Positions 52,096-61,293 of a DNA stretch of 64,000 bases are shown here, piece by piece; position 1 is the first letter of the stretch; every line of letters begins with the position of its first letter. Source of the stretch: Phenylobacterium sp. SCN 70-31. Lineage in GTDB: Bacteria; Pseudomonadota; Alphaproteobacteria; Caulobacterales; Caulobacteraceae. The DNA is taken from positions 1 to 64,000 of the forward strand of contig NZ_MEEX01000001.1 in NCBI RefSeq assembly GCF_001724605.1, read 5' to 3'. The notes beneath the pieces were generated by a model. The model saw only the letters and a program-made list of their open reading frames with translations. It was not told the DNA's origin and did not search any database. Both the position numbers and the translations under genes were made by a program.

Positions 52096-53628
52096 TCAGG
52101 GGTAGAGCTTGACCAGCTCGCCTTCGACCTCGCGCACGGACTGACGCATGCTGGTCCATTGCGGGGGCACGTTGCCCTTGTCCCAGGCTTCGATCCTGGC
52201 CTTGAGCTTCGCCACGACGTCGGGGCGCGTCGCAGCGAGATTCGTCGTCTCGCCCGGATCGGCCTTGAGGTCGTAGAGCATCACGAAATGGCCGCGCGGC
52301 GAAAGTTCGGCCTTCACGCCCTCGGGCGTGACGCGCGCCGCGTTGCTGGCCACTTCGGACGGTTCGGCGCGATTGATCATCCACATCTTCCAATCCCCGT
52401 CGCGGATCGCGAAATTCACCCCGGAGCGCCAGTAGAGCGCGGTGTGGGGCGCGCCGGTCTTCTTGCCGGTGAGATAGGGAACGAGATTCACGCCGTCCGA
52501 CCCCTTGGGCATCGTGGCGCCCGCCAGCGCCGCCGCCGTGGGCGCGATGTCCAGGCTGGAGATCACCCGCGTCTCGACCTTGGGCGCGAGATGGCCCGGC
52601 CACGTCATGATGAAGGGCACGCGGACGCCGCCGTCCAAGTGCATGCCCTTGTACCCGTTCAGCGGCGCGTTGGTGCAGGCGTCGCCGATGTAGCCCGCAC
52701 AGCCATTGTCCGAGAGAAGGATGATCAGGGTGTCCTTCTCGAGGCCCTCGGCCTTCAGCTTGGCCCGCACCGCCCCCACGCTGTCGTCCAGCGACGAGAC
52801 CATGGCCGCATAGACGCGCTGGCCCTTGTTCTCGATGTGCCTGTAGCGGTCGATGTACTTCGCGGGCGCCTGCAGCGGCGTGTGCGGCGTGGTGTGGGAC
52901 AGGTAGAGGAAGAAGGGCTTGTCCTTGTTGGCCCCGATGAACCGCACCGCCTCGTCGGTGAAGGCGTCGGTGAGGTATTCCTTGACCTCCACCACCTCGC
53001 GGCCGCGCGTGATGGGCGCCCTCTCGCGAAGCCGAACCATCTGCTCGATCTCGGGACCGTCCCCCAGCCCCGCGCCGCCTTCCACGGTGCCGTAAGAGCC
53101 TTCGGCGCCCCTCGGCGTATGGAATTCGTCGCCCGGCTTGGTGTCGATGATGAAGGCGTTGGCCCCGGCCGTCGTGCCGAAGAATTCGTCGAAGCCGCGG
53201 GCGACGGGATGGTAGCCGCCCGACTCGCCCAGGTGCCACTTGCCGACCATGCCGGTGCGATAGCCGGCCTTCTGCATGACTTCGCCGATGAAGGTCTCGT
53301 CGAGCGAGACCCCGCTGGTGCGGTCGCGGCCCACCGGATTGAACTCGTAGCCGAAGCGGGTCTGGTAGCGCCCGGTCAGCAGGGCCGCCCGCGACGGCGC
53401 GCAGACCGGATGGCTGACGTAGCCCTGGGTGAAGCGCACGCCGTCCGCCGCCAGGGCGTCGATGTTGGGGGTCTTCACGAACGTGCTGCCGTAGACCCCA
53501 GTGTCGCCGTAGCCCAAGTCGTCGGCCAGGATCACGATGACGTTCGGCTTGCGCGCCGGCGCGGCATAGGCCGGGGCCGTCGCCAGGGCGAGGCCGAGGG
53601 CGGCGGTGGCGACGAGGGACTTTCGCAT
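52096..53628 (-). CDS. Exported arylsulfatase-type sulfatase
   Basis: This 510-residue sulfatase has a signal peptide (MRKSLVATAALGLALATAP...). The formylglycine precursor is Cys76 in VCAPSRAALLTGRYQTR, the C-x-P-S-R signature of type I sulfatases. Calcium and substrate residues appear in PNVIVILADDLGYGD, GMVGKWHLGE and LLSDNGCAG. It would hydrolyse a sulfate ester in the periplasm, for example from algal polysaccharide or aromatic sulfates. A formylglycine-generating enzyme is not in the window. The start MRKSL at 53628 has GGAGAG upstream. It is divergent from a LysR gene that probably regulates it. Confidence 0.92.
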   Translation of the reverse strand: MRKSLVATAALGLALATAPAYAAPARKPNVIVILADDLGYGDTGVYGSTFVKTPNIDALAADGVRFTQGYVSHPVCAPSRAALLTGRYQTRFGYEFNPVGRDRTSGVSLDETFIGEVMQKAGYRTGMVGKWHLGESGGYHPVARGFDEFFGTTAGANAFIIDTKPGDEFHTPRGAEGSYGTVEGGAGLGDGPEIEQMVRLRERAPITRGREVVEVKEYLTDAFTDEAVRFIGANKDKPFFLYLSHTTPHTPLQAPAKYIDRYRHIENKGQRVYAAMVSSLDDSVGAVRAKLKAEGLEKDTLIILLSDNGCAGYIGDACTNAPLNGYKGMHLDGGVRVPFIMTWPGHLAPKVETRVISSLDIAPTAAALAGATMPKGSDGVNLVPYLTGKKTGAPHTALYWRSGVNFAIRDGDWKMWMINRAEPSEVASNAARVTPEGVKAELSPRGHFVMLYDLKADPGETTNLAATRPDVVAKLKARIEAWDKGNVPPQWTSMRQSVREVEGELVKLYP

Positions 53629-53721
53629 CGTTCCGGACTCTCCAGGTTTCAACGGCCAGACTAGTCCGAACCTCGCCGCCGATCTGCACATGCCCCCGTC
53701 ACCGTGCTATAGCCCTCAGGC

Positions 53722-54630
53722 ATGGAGCTGAGGCACCTCGAACAGATTCTGGAGATCTGCCGCGCCGGCGGATTCAGCGGCGCGGCGCGCCGGCTGGAAA
53801 TCTCGCAGCCCACCCTCTCGAAGAGCATCGCGCGGCTGGAGACCCAGCTCTCGGTGAAGCTGTTCGAGCGGAATGGCGGCGCGGCGCGACCCACGGCCTA
53901 CGGGGCGTTCGTGGCGCAGCGGGCCGAAGCCCTGCTGCAAGGCGTGGCGGCCCTCTCGCGCGACCTGGAACAACTGGCTCGCGGCGAGGAGGGCCGCATC
54001 CGGATCGCCGTCGGCCCGGCCTCGCGTCTACGGCCCCTGCCCCAGCTCCTGCGGCACGTCGCCGTGCGGTTCCCGCGGCTGCACGTCGAGACCATCCAGG
54101 AGACGGGGCCGGGCGTGATGACCGCACTTCAGGACGGCCGGGTGGACATCGCCTTCGGGTATTCCGAACACGCCGCGCGCTATGGCGAACTGATCCGCAA
54201 GAAGATGTTCGAGGACCAGATCGTCCTGGTCGCACGCCCCGGGCACCCCGCGCTGGCGCTGGCCGATGCGGGACCACGCGAACTGCTGGCCTGGCCGATG
54301 GCCCTGCCCAGCGTTCTGCCCGGCGTGGAGCTGTGGGCCGGCGAAATGACGCGCGGGGAGACCGAGAACCTGCGCGCCTTCGTCAGCGACGACTACGCCC
54401 TCATCATCCAGCGGGCGCTCGACACCGACACCATCGCCATGGGCGCATCGTTCCTGTTCGAACCGCATCTTCGCGACGGGCGCCTGGCGCAGGTGCGCTC
54501 CACGCTGGCGGTGCCCTACGCCTGCTGGATGTTGACCACCGCCGAACGCTGGCGATCGCCGCTCGTCAAGGCGATGGCCGAACTCTCCCGCGCCGCCATG
54601 CGCGAGGCGCCCCCAGCCCTGGCCGGCTGA
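53722..54630 (+). CDS. LysR-family transcriptional regulator
   Basis: This is a 302-residue LysR-type regulator. The winged HTH covers residues 1-60 (FSGAARRLEISQPTLSKSIA, RLETQLSVKLFERN) and the effector-binding domain residues 90-295 (GRIRIAVGPASRL, RVDIAFGYSEHAAR). The 93-base gap from the divergent sulfatase gene is the usual layout for a LysR regulator and its target. Start ATG 53722. Confidence 0.93.
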   Translation: MELRHLEQILEICRAGGFSGAARRLEISQPTLSKSIARLETQLSVKLFERNGGAARPTAYGAFVAQRAEALLQGVAALSRDLEQLARGEEGRIRIAVGPASRLRPLPQLLRHVAVRFPRLHVETIQETGPGVMTALQDGRVDIAFGYSEHAARYGELIRKKMFEDQIVLVARPGHPALALADAGPRELLAWPMALPSVLPGVELWAGEMTRGETENLRAFVSDDYALIIQRALDTDTIAMGASFLFEPHLRDGRLAQVRSTLAVPYACWMLTTAERWRSPLVKAMAELSRAAMREAPPALAG

Positions 54631-54753
54631 TAGCCGGAGCCTATGGAACCCATCGTGACACGTTCGAAACCGCGCCGCCGCGATCAGGGCCCAGGATGCG
54701 GCCGGGATTCGAACTCAGGATCTGCACCCAGGATCTGAACCAGGAGGCATGGA

Positions 54754-55455
54754 ATGGGCTGGAGAAGGGTCGCCGGCGCCGCCGGGCTGGCGCTGTTGAC
54801 TGCGGCCTGCATGGCGGGCCCGCCCCGCGGTCCCGGACCGGGCGGCTTCGGCCGTCCAGGCGATGGGCCGGGCGGGGACGGGCCGAGCGGGGACGGGCCG
54901 ATGCGGCCCCGCGAACAGCTCTTCATCAGCCCGTCGGGCCAGCCCTTCCGCGCGCCGCCCGGCCAGCCCTACCCCAGCGCCGCCTGGTTCGCCGCGGCCG
55001 ACCGGGACGGCGACGGCCGCCTGACGCGCGACGAATTCCGCGCCGACGCCCTGGCCTGGTTCGCGGTGCTGGACCGCAACGGCGACGGCCAGATCGGCAT
55101 GCCGGAAGTGACCTGGTGGGAGGAAGAGACGGTTCCCGAGATCACGCGCGAGGACATCGCCGCGGGACCCGGCAGCGGGCGGCGGCCGTCGCCGCGCGGC
55201 GGGAACGCCGGCAGCCGTCGGCAGGGCGCGGCCTTCTACAGCCTGATAAACGAGCCGCACCCGATCCGCGGCGCGGACGCCGACTTCTCGATGGGCGTGA
55301 GCCGCGCCGAATGGCTGGCGGCGGCCGACCGCCGTTTCCGGCTCCTGGACCTGGACGGCGACGGGATCGTGCTGGCGACCGATCTCCGCCCGACCCCGGC
55401 CCAGGTGATGTCGGGAGCCCAGGGCGGCCCCAGGGGTGATCCCCGGCGTCGATGA
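54754..55455 (+). CDS. EF-hand calcium-binding lipoprotein
   Basis: This 233-residue protein carries a lipobox, LTAAC, at residues 15-19, so it is membrane-anchored and faces the periplasm. A Gly/Pro/Asp-rich linker (residues 22-52) follows, then three EF-hand loops: DRDGDGRLTRDEF, DRNGDGQIGMPEV and DLDGDGIVLATDL. The first two form a pair; the third ends differently and may be weaker. A calcium-dependent signalling or structural role is likely. Start ATG 54754 after an AGGAGG ribosome site. Confidence 0.85.
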   Translation: MGWRRVAGAAGLALLTAACMAGPPRGPGPGGFGRPGDGPGGDGPSGDGPMRPREQLFISPSGQPFRAPPGQPYPSAAWFAAADRDGDGRLTRDEFRADALAWFAVLDRNGDGQIGMPEVTWWEEETVPEITREDIAAGPGSGRRPSPRGGNAGSRRQGAAFYSLINEPHPIRGADADFSMGVSRAEWLAAADRRFRLLDLDGDGIVLATDLRPTPAQVMSGAQGGPRGDPRRR

Positions 55456-55474
55456 CCGCCGCCGGTCGTCGCCG

Positions 55475-56221
55475 CTACTGGTGGCCGCCGTCCACGCGGA
55501 CGATGGCGCCGGTGGTGAAGGACGACATGGGGCTGGCCAGATAGAGCGCGGTCGTCACCACCTCCTCGGGCCGGCCGGGACGACCCAGGGCGTTGTCGGA
55601 ATGCTCGCGCGCCTCTTCGGTCCAGGCTTTGGCGATATCGGTGAGGAACGGGCCGGCCGACAGGGTGTTGACCCGCACCTTCGGCCCATACTCGTGCGCC
55701 AGCGAGACGGTCAGGGCGTTCAGCGCCGCCTTGGCCCCCGAATAGGGCACCACGCGCGGGAGCGGGTTCAGCGCGCCCGACGACGAGACGTTGATGATGA
55801 CGCCGCCGTCGCCGTCGGCCATCCGCCGACCCACGACGGAGGCCAGCCGGAATGGTCCCTTGAAGTTCAGGTTCAGCACGCTGTCGAAAAGCTGTTCGGT
55901 GACTTCATGGCTGGGCACGGCCGGCGACATGCCGGCGTTGTTCACCAGAATGTCGATGCGCCCGAACTCGGCGTAAACCACATCGATCAGCCGGTCGATG
56001 TCGTCCCAGCGGCCCGCGTGGACCGCCACCGCCAGGGCCCGGCGACCCAGGGCCCGCACCTCTTCGGCCACGGCCTCGCAGGCCTCCAGCTTGCGGCTGG
56101 CCACGACGACGTCGGCGCCCGCCGCGGCGAAGGCGCGCACCATTTCCAGTCCCAGGCCCCGACTGCCGCCGGTGACCAGGGCCAACTTGCCCGACAGGTC
56201 GAACAGTTCGTTGGGCGTCAT
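55475..56221 (-). CDS. Short-chain dehydrogenase/reductase
   Basis: This is a 248-residue classical SDR. The cofactor motif is LALVTGGSRGLGLEMVRAF, NNAG appears as ILVNNAGMSP, and the catalytic residues are in VSSSGALNPL and YSGAKAALNA. It ends with GAIVRVDGGHQ. It is last in a minus-strand block with acyl-CoA synthetase and hotdog dehydratases, so it probably oxidises a 3-hydroxyacyl-CoA or a related alcohol intermediate. Start ATG 56221. Confidence 0.92.
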   Translation of the reverse strand: MTPNELFDLSGKLALVTGGSRGLGLEMVRAFAAAGADVVVASRKLEACEAVAEEVRALGRRALAVAVHAGRWDDIDRLIDVVYAEFGRIDILVNNAGMSPAVPSHEVTEQLFDSVLNLNFKGPFRLASVVGRRMADGDGGVIINVSSSGALNPLPRVVPYSGAKAALNALTVSLAHEYGPKVRVNTLSAGPFLTDIAKAWTEEAREHSDNALGRPGRPEEVVTTALYLASPMSSFTTGAIVRVDGGHQ

Positions 56222-56243
56222 GCGAACTCCAGGCGCTGGCGGG

Positions 56244-57782
56244 TCAGGCGCCGGCCGGGGCCTTGCCCCAGTAGGCGTCGCGGATGAGGCGCTTGTAGAG
56301 CTTGCCGGTCGGATGCCGCGGCAACTCGGCCATGAAGTCGATGCGCCGGGGCAGCTTCACCGCCGACAGGTTCGCCCGGCAGAAGGCCGTCAGCTCGGCC
56401 GCAAGATCGTCGCCGGGCTCGATCCCCTCCATCGGCTGGATCACCGCGACCACCTGCTCTCCCATTTCGGGATCGGGGGCGCCCACCACCGCCGCATCGG
56501 CGACCTTCGGATGGGTGATCAGCAGGTTCTCGATCTCCTGCGGATAGATGTTCACCCCGCCCGAGATGATCATGAAGCTCTTGCGGTCGGTGAGGTAGAG
56601 GTAGCCCTCCTCGTCCACCCAGCCCACGTCGCCCAGGGTGGTCCAACCCTCGGGATGGGTGCTCTCGGCCGTCTTCTCGGGGGCGTTGTGGTACTCGAAC
56701 CGGCCGCCGCCCGCGAAATAGACCAGACCCTCGGCGCGCGGCGGCAGCACCTCGCCCTCCTCGCCGCAGATCTTCACCTCCACCGGCGCCGTCGCCCGGC
56801 CGACCGAACCCCTGTGGGCGAGCCATTCATGGGAATCGATGACCGTGCGGCCATTCCCTTCGGTGCCGGCGTAGTATTCGTGGATGATCGGGCCCCACCA
56901 GGCGATCATCTGCTCCTTCACCGGGACCGGGCATGGCGCGGCGGCGTGGAACACCACCTTCAGCGACCCGTGGGCGTACCTGGCCCGCACGTCCTCCGGC
57001 AGTTTCAGCATGCGCACGAAGTGGGTCGGCACGAACTGGACGTGGGTGACGCCGTGGCGCTCGATCAGCCTCAGGCAGTCCTCGGCGTCGAACTTCTCCA
57101 TCAGGATCACCGTGCCGCCCAGCCGCTGGACGTTCATCGACCAGCCCAGGGGCGCGGCGTGATAGAGCGGCGCCGGCGAGAGATAGACGGTGTCGGCGTC
57201 CATCCCGTAGCCCTCGCGGGCCCAGGCCGTCAGGGCCTCACCCTCGATCAGCGCACCCCCGCTCAGCGCGCGCTTCACGCCCTTGGGGCGGCCGGTGGTG
57301 CCCGAGGAGTAGAGCATGGCCGCGCCCGGCGTCTCGTCGGGTACAGGCTCGGCCGGGTGGCGCGCCCGCTCGGCCTCGAAGCCGGCGAAGGGCGCGACCG
57401 GGGCGTCGGCCATGAACAGGGCCAGTCCCTCCACGGCCCGGGCGGCCTCGATGGCGACATCCGCCATCGCCCGCGACGTCACGAACGCCTTGGCCCCCGA
57501 GTCCTCGAGAATGTAGGCCACCTCGCCCGCGGTGAGGCGGGACGAGATCGCCGTGTAGCGGAGGCCGGCCCGCTGGGCCGCCCACAGCACCTCGTAGTAG
57601 ATGGGGTGGTTCTCCATCATGATCGCCACGCCGTCGCCGACGCCGAGGCCCAGGGCGCGGAAGAGCTGCGCGCCCTGGTTCGATCGGTCGTTCAGCTCGC
57701 GGTAGGTGACGACCTGACCGGTCCCGGCCATGACGAAGGCCGGCTTGTCGGGCGTCGACCCGGCGTGGACGTACGGATGCAT
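56244..57782 (-). CDS. Acyl-CoA synthetase (AMP-forming)
   Basis: This 512-residue ANL-superfamily enzyme activates a carboxylic acid to its CoA thioester with ATP. The AMP-binding signature is LYSSGTTGRPKG (residues 157-168). EYYAGTEGNGRTVID and LGDVGWVDEEGYLYLTDRKS precede the C-terminal lid with ISGGVNIYPQEIE and the catalytic lysine region PRHPTGKLYKR. It lies 31 bases after the MaoC gene and 22 before the SDR gene. The acid specificity is unknown. Confidence 0.94.
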   Translation of the reverse strand: MHPYVHAGSTPDKPAFVMAGTGQVVTYRELNDRSNQGAQLFRALGLGVGDGVAIMMENHPIYYEVLWAAQRAGLRYTAISSRLTAGEVAYILEDSGAKAFVTSRAMADVAIEAARAVEGLALFMADAPVAPFAGFEAERARHPAEPVPDETPGAAMLYSSGTTGRPKGVKRALSGGALIEGEALTAWAREGYGMDADTVYLSPAPLYHAAPLGWSMNVQRLGGTVILMEKFDAEDCLRLIERHGVTHVQFVPTHFVRMLKLPEDVRARYAHGSLKVVFHAAAPCPVPVKEQMIAWWGPIIHEYYAGTEGNGRTVIDSHEWLAHRGSVGRATAPVEVKICGEEGEVLPPRAEGLVYFAGGGRFEYHNAPEKTAESTHPEGWTTLGDVGWVDEEGYLYLTDRKSFMIISGGVNIYPQEIENLLITHPKVADAAVVGAPDPEMGEQVVAVIQPMEGIEPGDDLAAELTAFCRANLSAVKLPRRIDFMAELPRHPTGKLYKRLIRDAYWGKAPAGA

Positions 57783-57813
57783 GGGCCGCCCCTGGATCGC
57801 GGCGCGACGACCC

Positions 57814-58236
57814 TCAGGGGTCGACGCGGGCTTCGGCGTAGCCGCTCAGCACCACCACGCCGTCCTGGTTGGTGGTGGCCACGTCCACTTCGACCAGCTT
57901 CACGCCGTCACGCTCGGTGAGCGCCTTCACCGTGGCCTTGGCCTCCAGGGTGTCGCCGGGCCAGACCTGGCTGGTGAAGCGCACGCCGTACTTGGTGAGG
58001 CGCGCGTCGCCCACCCAGTCGGTCAGCATCTTGCCGGTCATGCCCATGGTCAGCATCCCGTGGGCGAACACGCTGGGATAGCCGGCCACCTGGGTGGTGA
58101 AGATCTCGTCAGTATGCAGCGGGTTGTAGTCGCCCGAGGCGCCCGCGTACTGGACGATCTGGGTGCGCTTCAGGTCCTCGACCAGGCGCGCGGTGTGCTC
58201 GTCGCCCACCTTCAGCTTGCTTGCGGAAAGCGCCAT
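57814..58236 (-). CDS. MaoC-like hotdog dehydratase
   Basis: This 140-residue enoyl-CoA hydratase/dehydratase of the MaoC type carries the hydratase-2 signature in QYAGASGDYNPLHTDE, with the Asp and His catalytic pair, and FAHGMLTMGMTGKML. It is one half of the double-hotdog unit; the adjacent 168-residue protein, ending 3 bases earlier, provides the other half. Together they probably hydrate an alpha,beta-unsaturated CoA ester. Confidence 0.92.
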   Translation of the reverse strand: MALSASKLKVGDEHTARLVEDLKRTQIVQYAGASGDYNPLHTDEIFTTQVAGYPSVFAHGMLTMGMTGKMLTDWVGDARLTKYGVRFTSQVWPGDTLEAKATVKALTERDGVKLVEVDVATTNQDGVVVLSGYAEARVDP

Positions 58237-58239
58237 GCC

Positions 58240-58746
58240 TTAGGCCTCCTTCTTCGCGGGCTGTTCCACGGGGCGCTCGGTGCGCACGCCCACGCCGCGG
58301 GCGGTGACCACCAGCTCGCCGTCCTGGTTGCGGTACTCGGTGACGCTCTCGGAGAAGATCAGCTTGCCCGAGCGCTTGCCTTCCTTCTCCCAGGTCTTGC
58401 CGGGCTTGGTCTCGGCGGTCAGCACGTCTCCCGCGCGCAGGGGACGGTGGTATTCGTAATGCTGCTCGGCATGGAGGCCACCACCCCCGCCGCCGCCGCC
58501 GGGCGCGCGCACGACGCCGGTCGGGTTCTTGCCCGAGCCGAACCACGGCTGGCCCACCTTGGGGCGCAGGAAATAGTCGGGATCGAACTGGGCCGAAGCC
58601 TGGACGAAGGTGGGCGGGGCGATGATTCCGCCGGCCTCGGTCGCCTTGGCCTTCTCTTCGTCGGTGTAGACAGGGTTCTCGTCGCCGATCGACCTGGCGA
58701 ACATGAGGATATGCCCCGCCTCCACGGGAAACTTCTTGGCCGACAT
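58240..58746 (-). CDS. FAS1-like/MaoC N-terminal dehydratase partner
   Basis: This is a 168-residue hotdog protein of the non-catalytic FAS1-like dehydratase group: MSAKKFPVEAGHILMFARSI, GDENPVYTDEE, GIIAPPTFVQASAQFDPDY and LHAEQHYEYHRPLRAGDVLT. An unusual run of eight glycines (RAPGGGGGGGGLHAEQ) sits just before the conserved LHAEQ segment. The ATG at 58746 has GGAAGGGAG upstream. It should form the heterodimer with the following MaoC protein. Confidence 0.88.
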   Translation of the reverse strand: MSAKKFPVEAGHILMFARSIGDENPVYTDEEKAKATEAGGIIAPPTFVQASAQFDPDYFLRPKVGQPWFGSGKNPTGVVRAPGGGGGGGGLHAEQHYEYHRPLRAGDVLTAETKPGKTWEKEGKRSGKLIFSESVTEYRNQDGELVVTARGVGVRTERPVEQPAKKEA

Positions 58747-58897
58747 GGGCTCCCTTCCTGGCTTTCGCGTCCCGGCTTTCACGCCACTGCGTTCTTGGCG
58801 GCCTCTCAGGACGCCGCGGCGGTCATCAGAAAGGGTAGGCGCAACGTCAGTCAACCGGGCGCCGTCACCCCGCCGCGAAAGAACGCCAGGGAGACGA

Positions 58898-60085
58898 TCA
58901 GGCGGCGCGGGCGAAGGCCGGCGCCAGGACGCGACCGGTCAGTTCGATGCTCTTCAGCACCGCGGCGGGCGGGATCGATCCGAACTGCATCATGCACATC
59001 ATGCGGTCGGCCCCGATCGCCTCGTAGCCACGCAGCTTTTCGGCGCAGTGCTCAGGATCCCCGATAACGACGCAGTCCAGAGGTTCGAGCACCTCGTGGG
59101 CCTCTTCGAAGCCGATCTCCTGACCCTGGGCCATGCGCTTGAGCAGCACGACGACGGGCGGGTCGTCGTCGTGGATGACCGTCTCGTCCGGATCGAGCTG
59201 CGCCAGGGCCGCGGTGTCGCGGGCCGAGTTGGGATGCAGGCCGGCCTTGATCATGTCGTACCAGACCCGGCGCGGCACCTTGAACACGCGCGGCGCGGCG
59301 TTGACGTACCAGAGCGCCGACCAGGCGGCGCCGTTGGCGATGGCTTCGGCCCGCGTTTCGGCCACATGGACGAAGGTGAAGCAGCCCTTCTGGCGATTGA
59401 TGAAGCGGCCGGCCGGCGCCTGGCACGCCGAAAGCCCGCGATCATGCTCGCGCAGCATCTCGCCCAGGAACTTCACGGGGCTGAGCAGCGTGGTGCCCAG
59501 CGCGCCCACGCCCATCTCGCCGGCCATGTAGAAGCTCTCGGGCGAGCCGCAGGTCTGCCAGAGCGGCGGATGCGGCCTCTGCACCGGCTTGGGCACGATC
59601 TCGCGCGGCGGCACCCGGTAGTCGCCGCCGTCCCACGAGAACTCGGGCTCGGTCCAGACGCGCGGGATGATGTGCATGGCGTCGCGCACCTGGTCGCGGG
59701 CCTTTTCGGGATCGACGCCGAAGGTCTCCCATTCCTTGCCGCCCGACTTGGCCAGCCCCATCTCGAACCGGCCGCCGGACAGGACATCCAGCGTGGCGCC
59801 GCGTTCGGCCACGCGAAGGGGCGAGTTGATGTTGAACGGCGCCAGCACGCCGGCGTGGCCCACGCGCAGCCGTTGGGTGGCCATGGCGATGGCCGTCAGC
59901 ACCAGTTCGGGCGCGGCGGAATAGCTGAACTCGGGCGAGCCGTGATGCTCCACCTGCCACCACGCCGTGAAACCGGCGGCGTCGGCGGCCCGGGCCTGGT
60001 CGAGGATCTCCCGGAACAGGCTGGCCTCGTCCTGCCCATGCCAGGGAAACGCACGCTGAATCTCGCAGAAGATGTCGAACTTCAC
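58898..60085 (-). CDS. LLM-class flavin-dependent oxidoreductase
   Basis: This is a 395-residue bacterial luciferase-like monooxygenase. The barrel shows FDIFCEIQRAFPWHGQDE, AWWQVEHHGSPEFSYSAAPE and RLRVGHAGVLAPFNINSPLR. It would use reduced flavin to hydroxylate or open a ketone or lactone-type substrate. GTG at 60085 is preferred because AAGGGG lies 6 bases upstream; another GTG at 60100 is possible. A 151-base gap separates it from the dehydratase genes on the same strand, so one long transcript or two are both possible. Two palindromes precede it. Confidence 0.88.
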   Translation of the reverse strand: MKFDIFCEIQRAFPWHGQDEASLFREILDQARAADAAGFTAWWQVEHHGSPEFSYSAAPELVLTAIAMATQRLRVGHAGVLAPFNINSPLRVAERGATLDVLSGGRFEMGLAKSGGKEWETFGVDPEKARDQVRDAMHIIPRVWTEPEFSWDGGDYRVPPREIVPKPVQRPHPPLWQTCGSPESFYMAGEMGVGALGTTLLSPVKFLGEMLREHDRGLSACQAPAGRFINRQKGCFTFVHVAETRAEAIANGAAWSALWYVNAAPRVFKVPRRVWYDMIKAGLHPNSARDTAALAQLDPDETVIHDDDPPVVVLLKRMAQGQEIGFEEAHEVLEPLDCVVIGDPEHCAEKLRGYEAIGADRMMCMMQFGSIPPAAVLKSIELTGRVLAPAFARAA

Positions 60086-60108
60086 GCCATGCCCCTTCAC
60101 ATCATTTT

Positions 60109-60122
60109 ATAACAGTTGTTAT
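60109..60122. promoter_or_regulatory. Palindrome near the LLM monooxygenase start
   Basis: ATAACA-GT-TGTTAT is an inverted repeat with perfect 6-base arms in a locally AT-rich 120-base gap. It lies 24 bases before the GTG start at 60085, where a repressor would block transcription or translation. Confidence 0.45.
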
Positions 60123-60190
60123 GTATCGATCCGCATCGAAGAGAGTCAACCAGGACAAGATCGAAGCGCGGAATTTTCCGGATAAATTCA

Positions 60191-60206
60191 CATAACGATC
60201 GATATG
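60191..60206. promoter_or_regulatory. Second imperfect palindrome upstream of the LLM monooxygenase gene
   Basis: CATAACGATCGATATG has matching ends (CATA/TATG) and the self-complementary centre CGATCG. With the site at 60109 it suggests a regulated promoter for the downstream catabolic genes. Confidence 0.35.
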
Positions 60207-60210
60207 CGCT

Positions 60211-61248
60211 CTACGCGGACGTCAGCCCTTCGATGCGATAGGTCCCGACCGCCACGTCGTGGAACATCAGCCGCCGCTCGTCGGCGCTGAAGCCCGCGGT
60301 CATCTTCTTGTGCGCGTTCCAGAGCACGCCGTAGCCGCAGGCGCGCTTGTCCATCGGGAAGTTGCTTTCGAACATGCAGCGGGCGGGTCCGAACAGGTCG
60401 ATGGCCGCCGCGTAGTAAGGACCGTTGGCCGCCACCAGTTCGTCCGACGTCGGGGGCCTGGCCCGCTCATGCCAGCCGAAGCCGTTGAAGTGCATGTTCA
60501 GGCCGCCCAGCTTGAGCCGCACGTTCGGCCGTTCCGCCACCGCCGCCAACCCGGCCCGCCAGGCGGCGAACACCTCGTCGCGGCGGCCCTCGTACCAGCC
60601 CATGCCCAGGGGCGTGCCGATATGGTCGAGGACGATCGTGAGGTCGGGCGCGGCGGCGGCCAGTTTCGCCACCTGCTCAAGCTGGTGATGGAAGACCCAG
60701 ATATCGAGCGAGAGGCCACGAAGCTGGAGCTCGCGCGCGCCGGCGCGGAACGCCGCGCTCTCCATCATGTCGGCCGGCGCGCTGGGCCAGGGATCGAGCG
60801 CGCCGTGCGGGTCGGCGCAGACGATGGGGCGCACGCCGCGGTAGCGCTCGGGCGCACGGGCCATGTGCAGGTCCAGGATCGCGCCCACGCGGTCGCCCAG
60901 CATCAGGTCGGCCGAGCCGAACATGGCCGCGCAGGCCTTCACCGGTCCGAAGACGCCACTGGCCGCCTGGGCGCCCACGCCATTGGCGAACTCCACCTCG
61001 CCGATCGAGCGCAGCTCGGCCGGGCCGTCCGGACGGTACATGGCCGCACATTCGGCGAACACGCTGGCCACGATGTTGTGCCCGCCCCGCTGCGGATCGG
61101 CGTCGGCCAGGAATTCGTCCAGCAGGTAGGTGTCGTGCGGAAGCTTCCACAGGTGGTGGTGGGCGTCGACGATCGGCAGGTCGGGCTCCAGGGGCGCTTC
61201 CTGCGCCTGGGCCAGCCAATCGGCGCGCACGGGCCATTCGAGGGACAT
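60211..61248 (-). CDS. Amidohydrolase-2 family metal hydrolase (lactonase or decarboxylase-like)
   Basis: This is a 345-residue TIM-barrel amidohydrolase. The first metal motif is PIVDAHHHLWKLPHD, later strands give TIVLDHIGTPLGMGWYEG, LKLGGLNMHFNG and MFESNFPMDK. The family includes lactonases such as 2-pyrone-4,6-dicarboxylate hydrolase and decarboxylases such as ACMSD. It follows the TonB receptor gene by 45 bases. In context it probably opens a lactone or removes a carboxyl from the imported substrate. Confidence 0.9.
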   Translation of the reverse strand: MSLEWPVRADWLAQAQEAPLEPDLPIVDAHHHLWKLPHDTYLLDEFLADADPQRGGHNIVASVFAECAAMYRPDGPAELRSIGEVEFANGVGAQAASGVFGPVKACAAMFGSADLMLGDRVGAILDLHMARAPERYRGVRPIVCADPHGALDPWPSAPADMMESAAFRAGARELQLRGLSLDIWVFHHQLEQVAKLAAAAPDLTIVLDHIGTPLGMGWYEGRRDEVFAAWRAGLAAVAERPNVRLKLGGLNMHFNGFGWHERARPPTSDELVAANGPYYAAAIDLFGPARCMFESNFPMDKRACGYGVLWNAHKKMTAGFSADERRLMFHDVAVGTYRIEGLTSA

Positions 61249-61293
61249 CGGCGAACGCGCGGACGGGCGCCTCTGAGGCGCCCGCCCTCCTCC

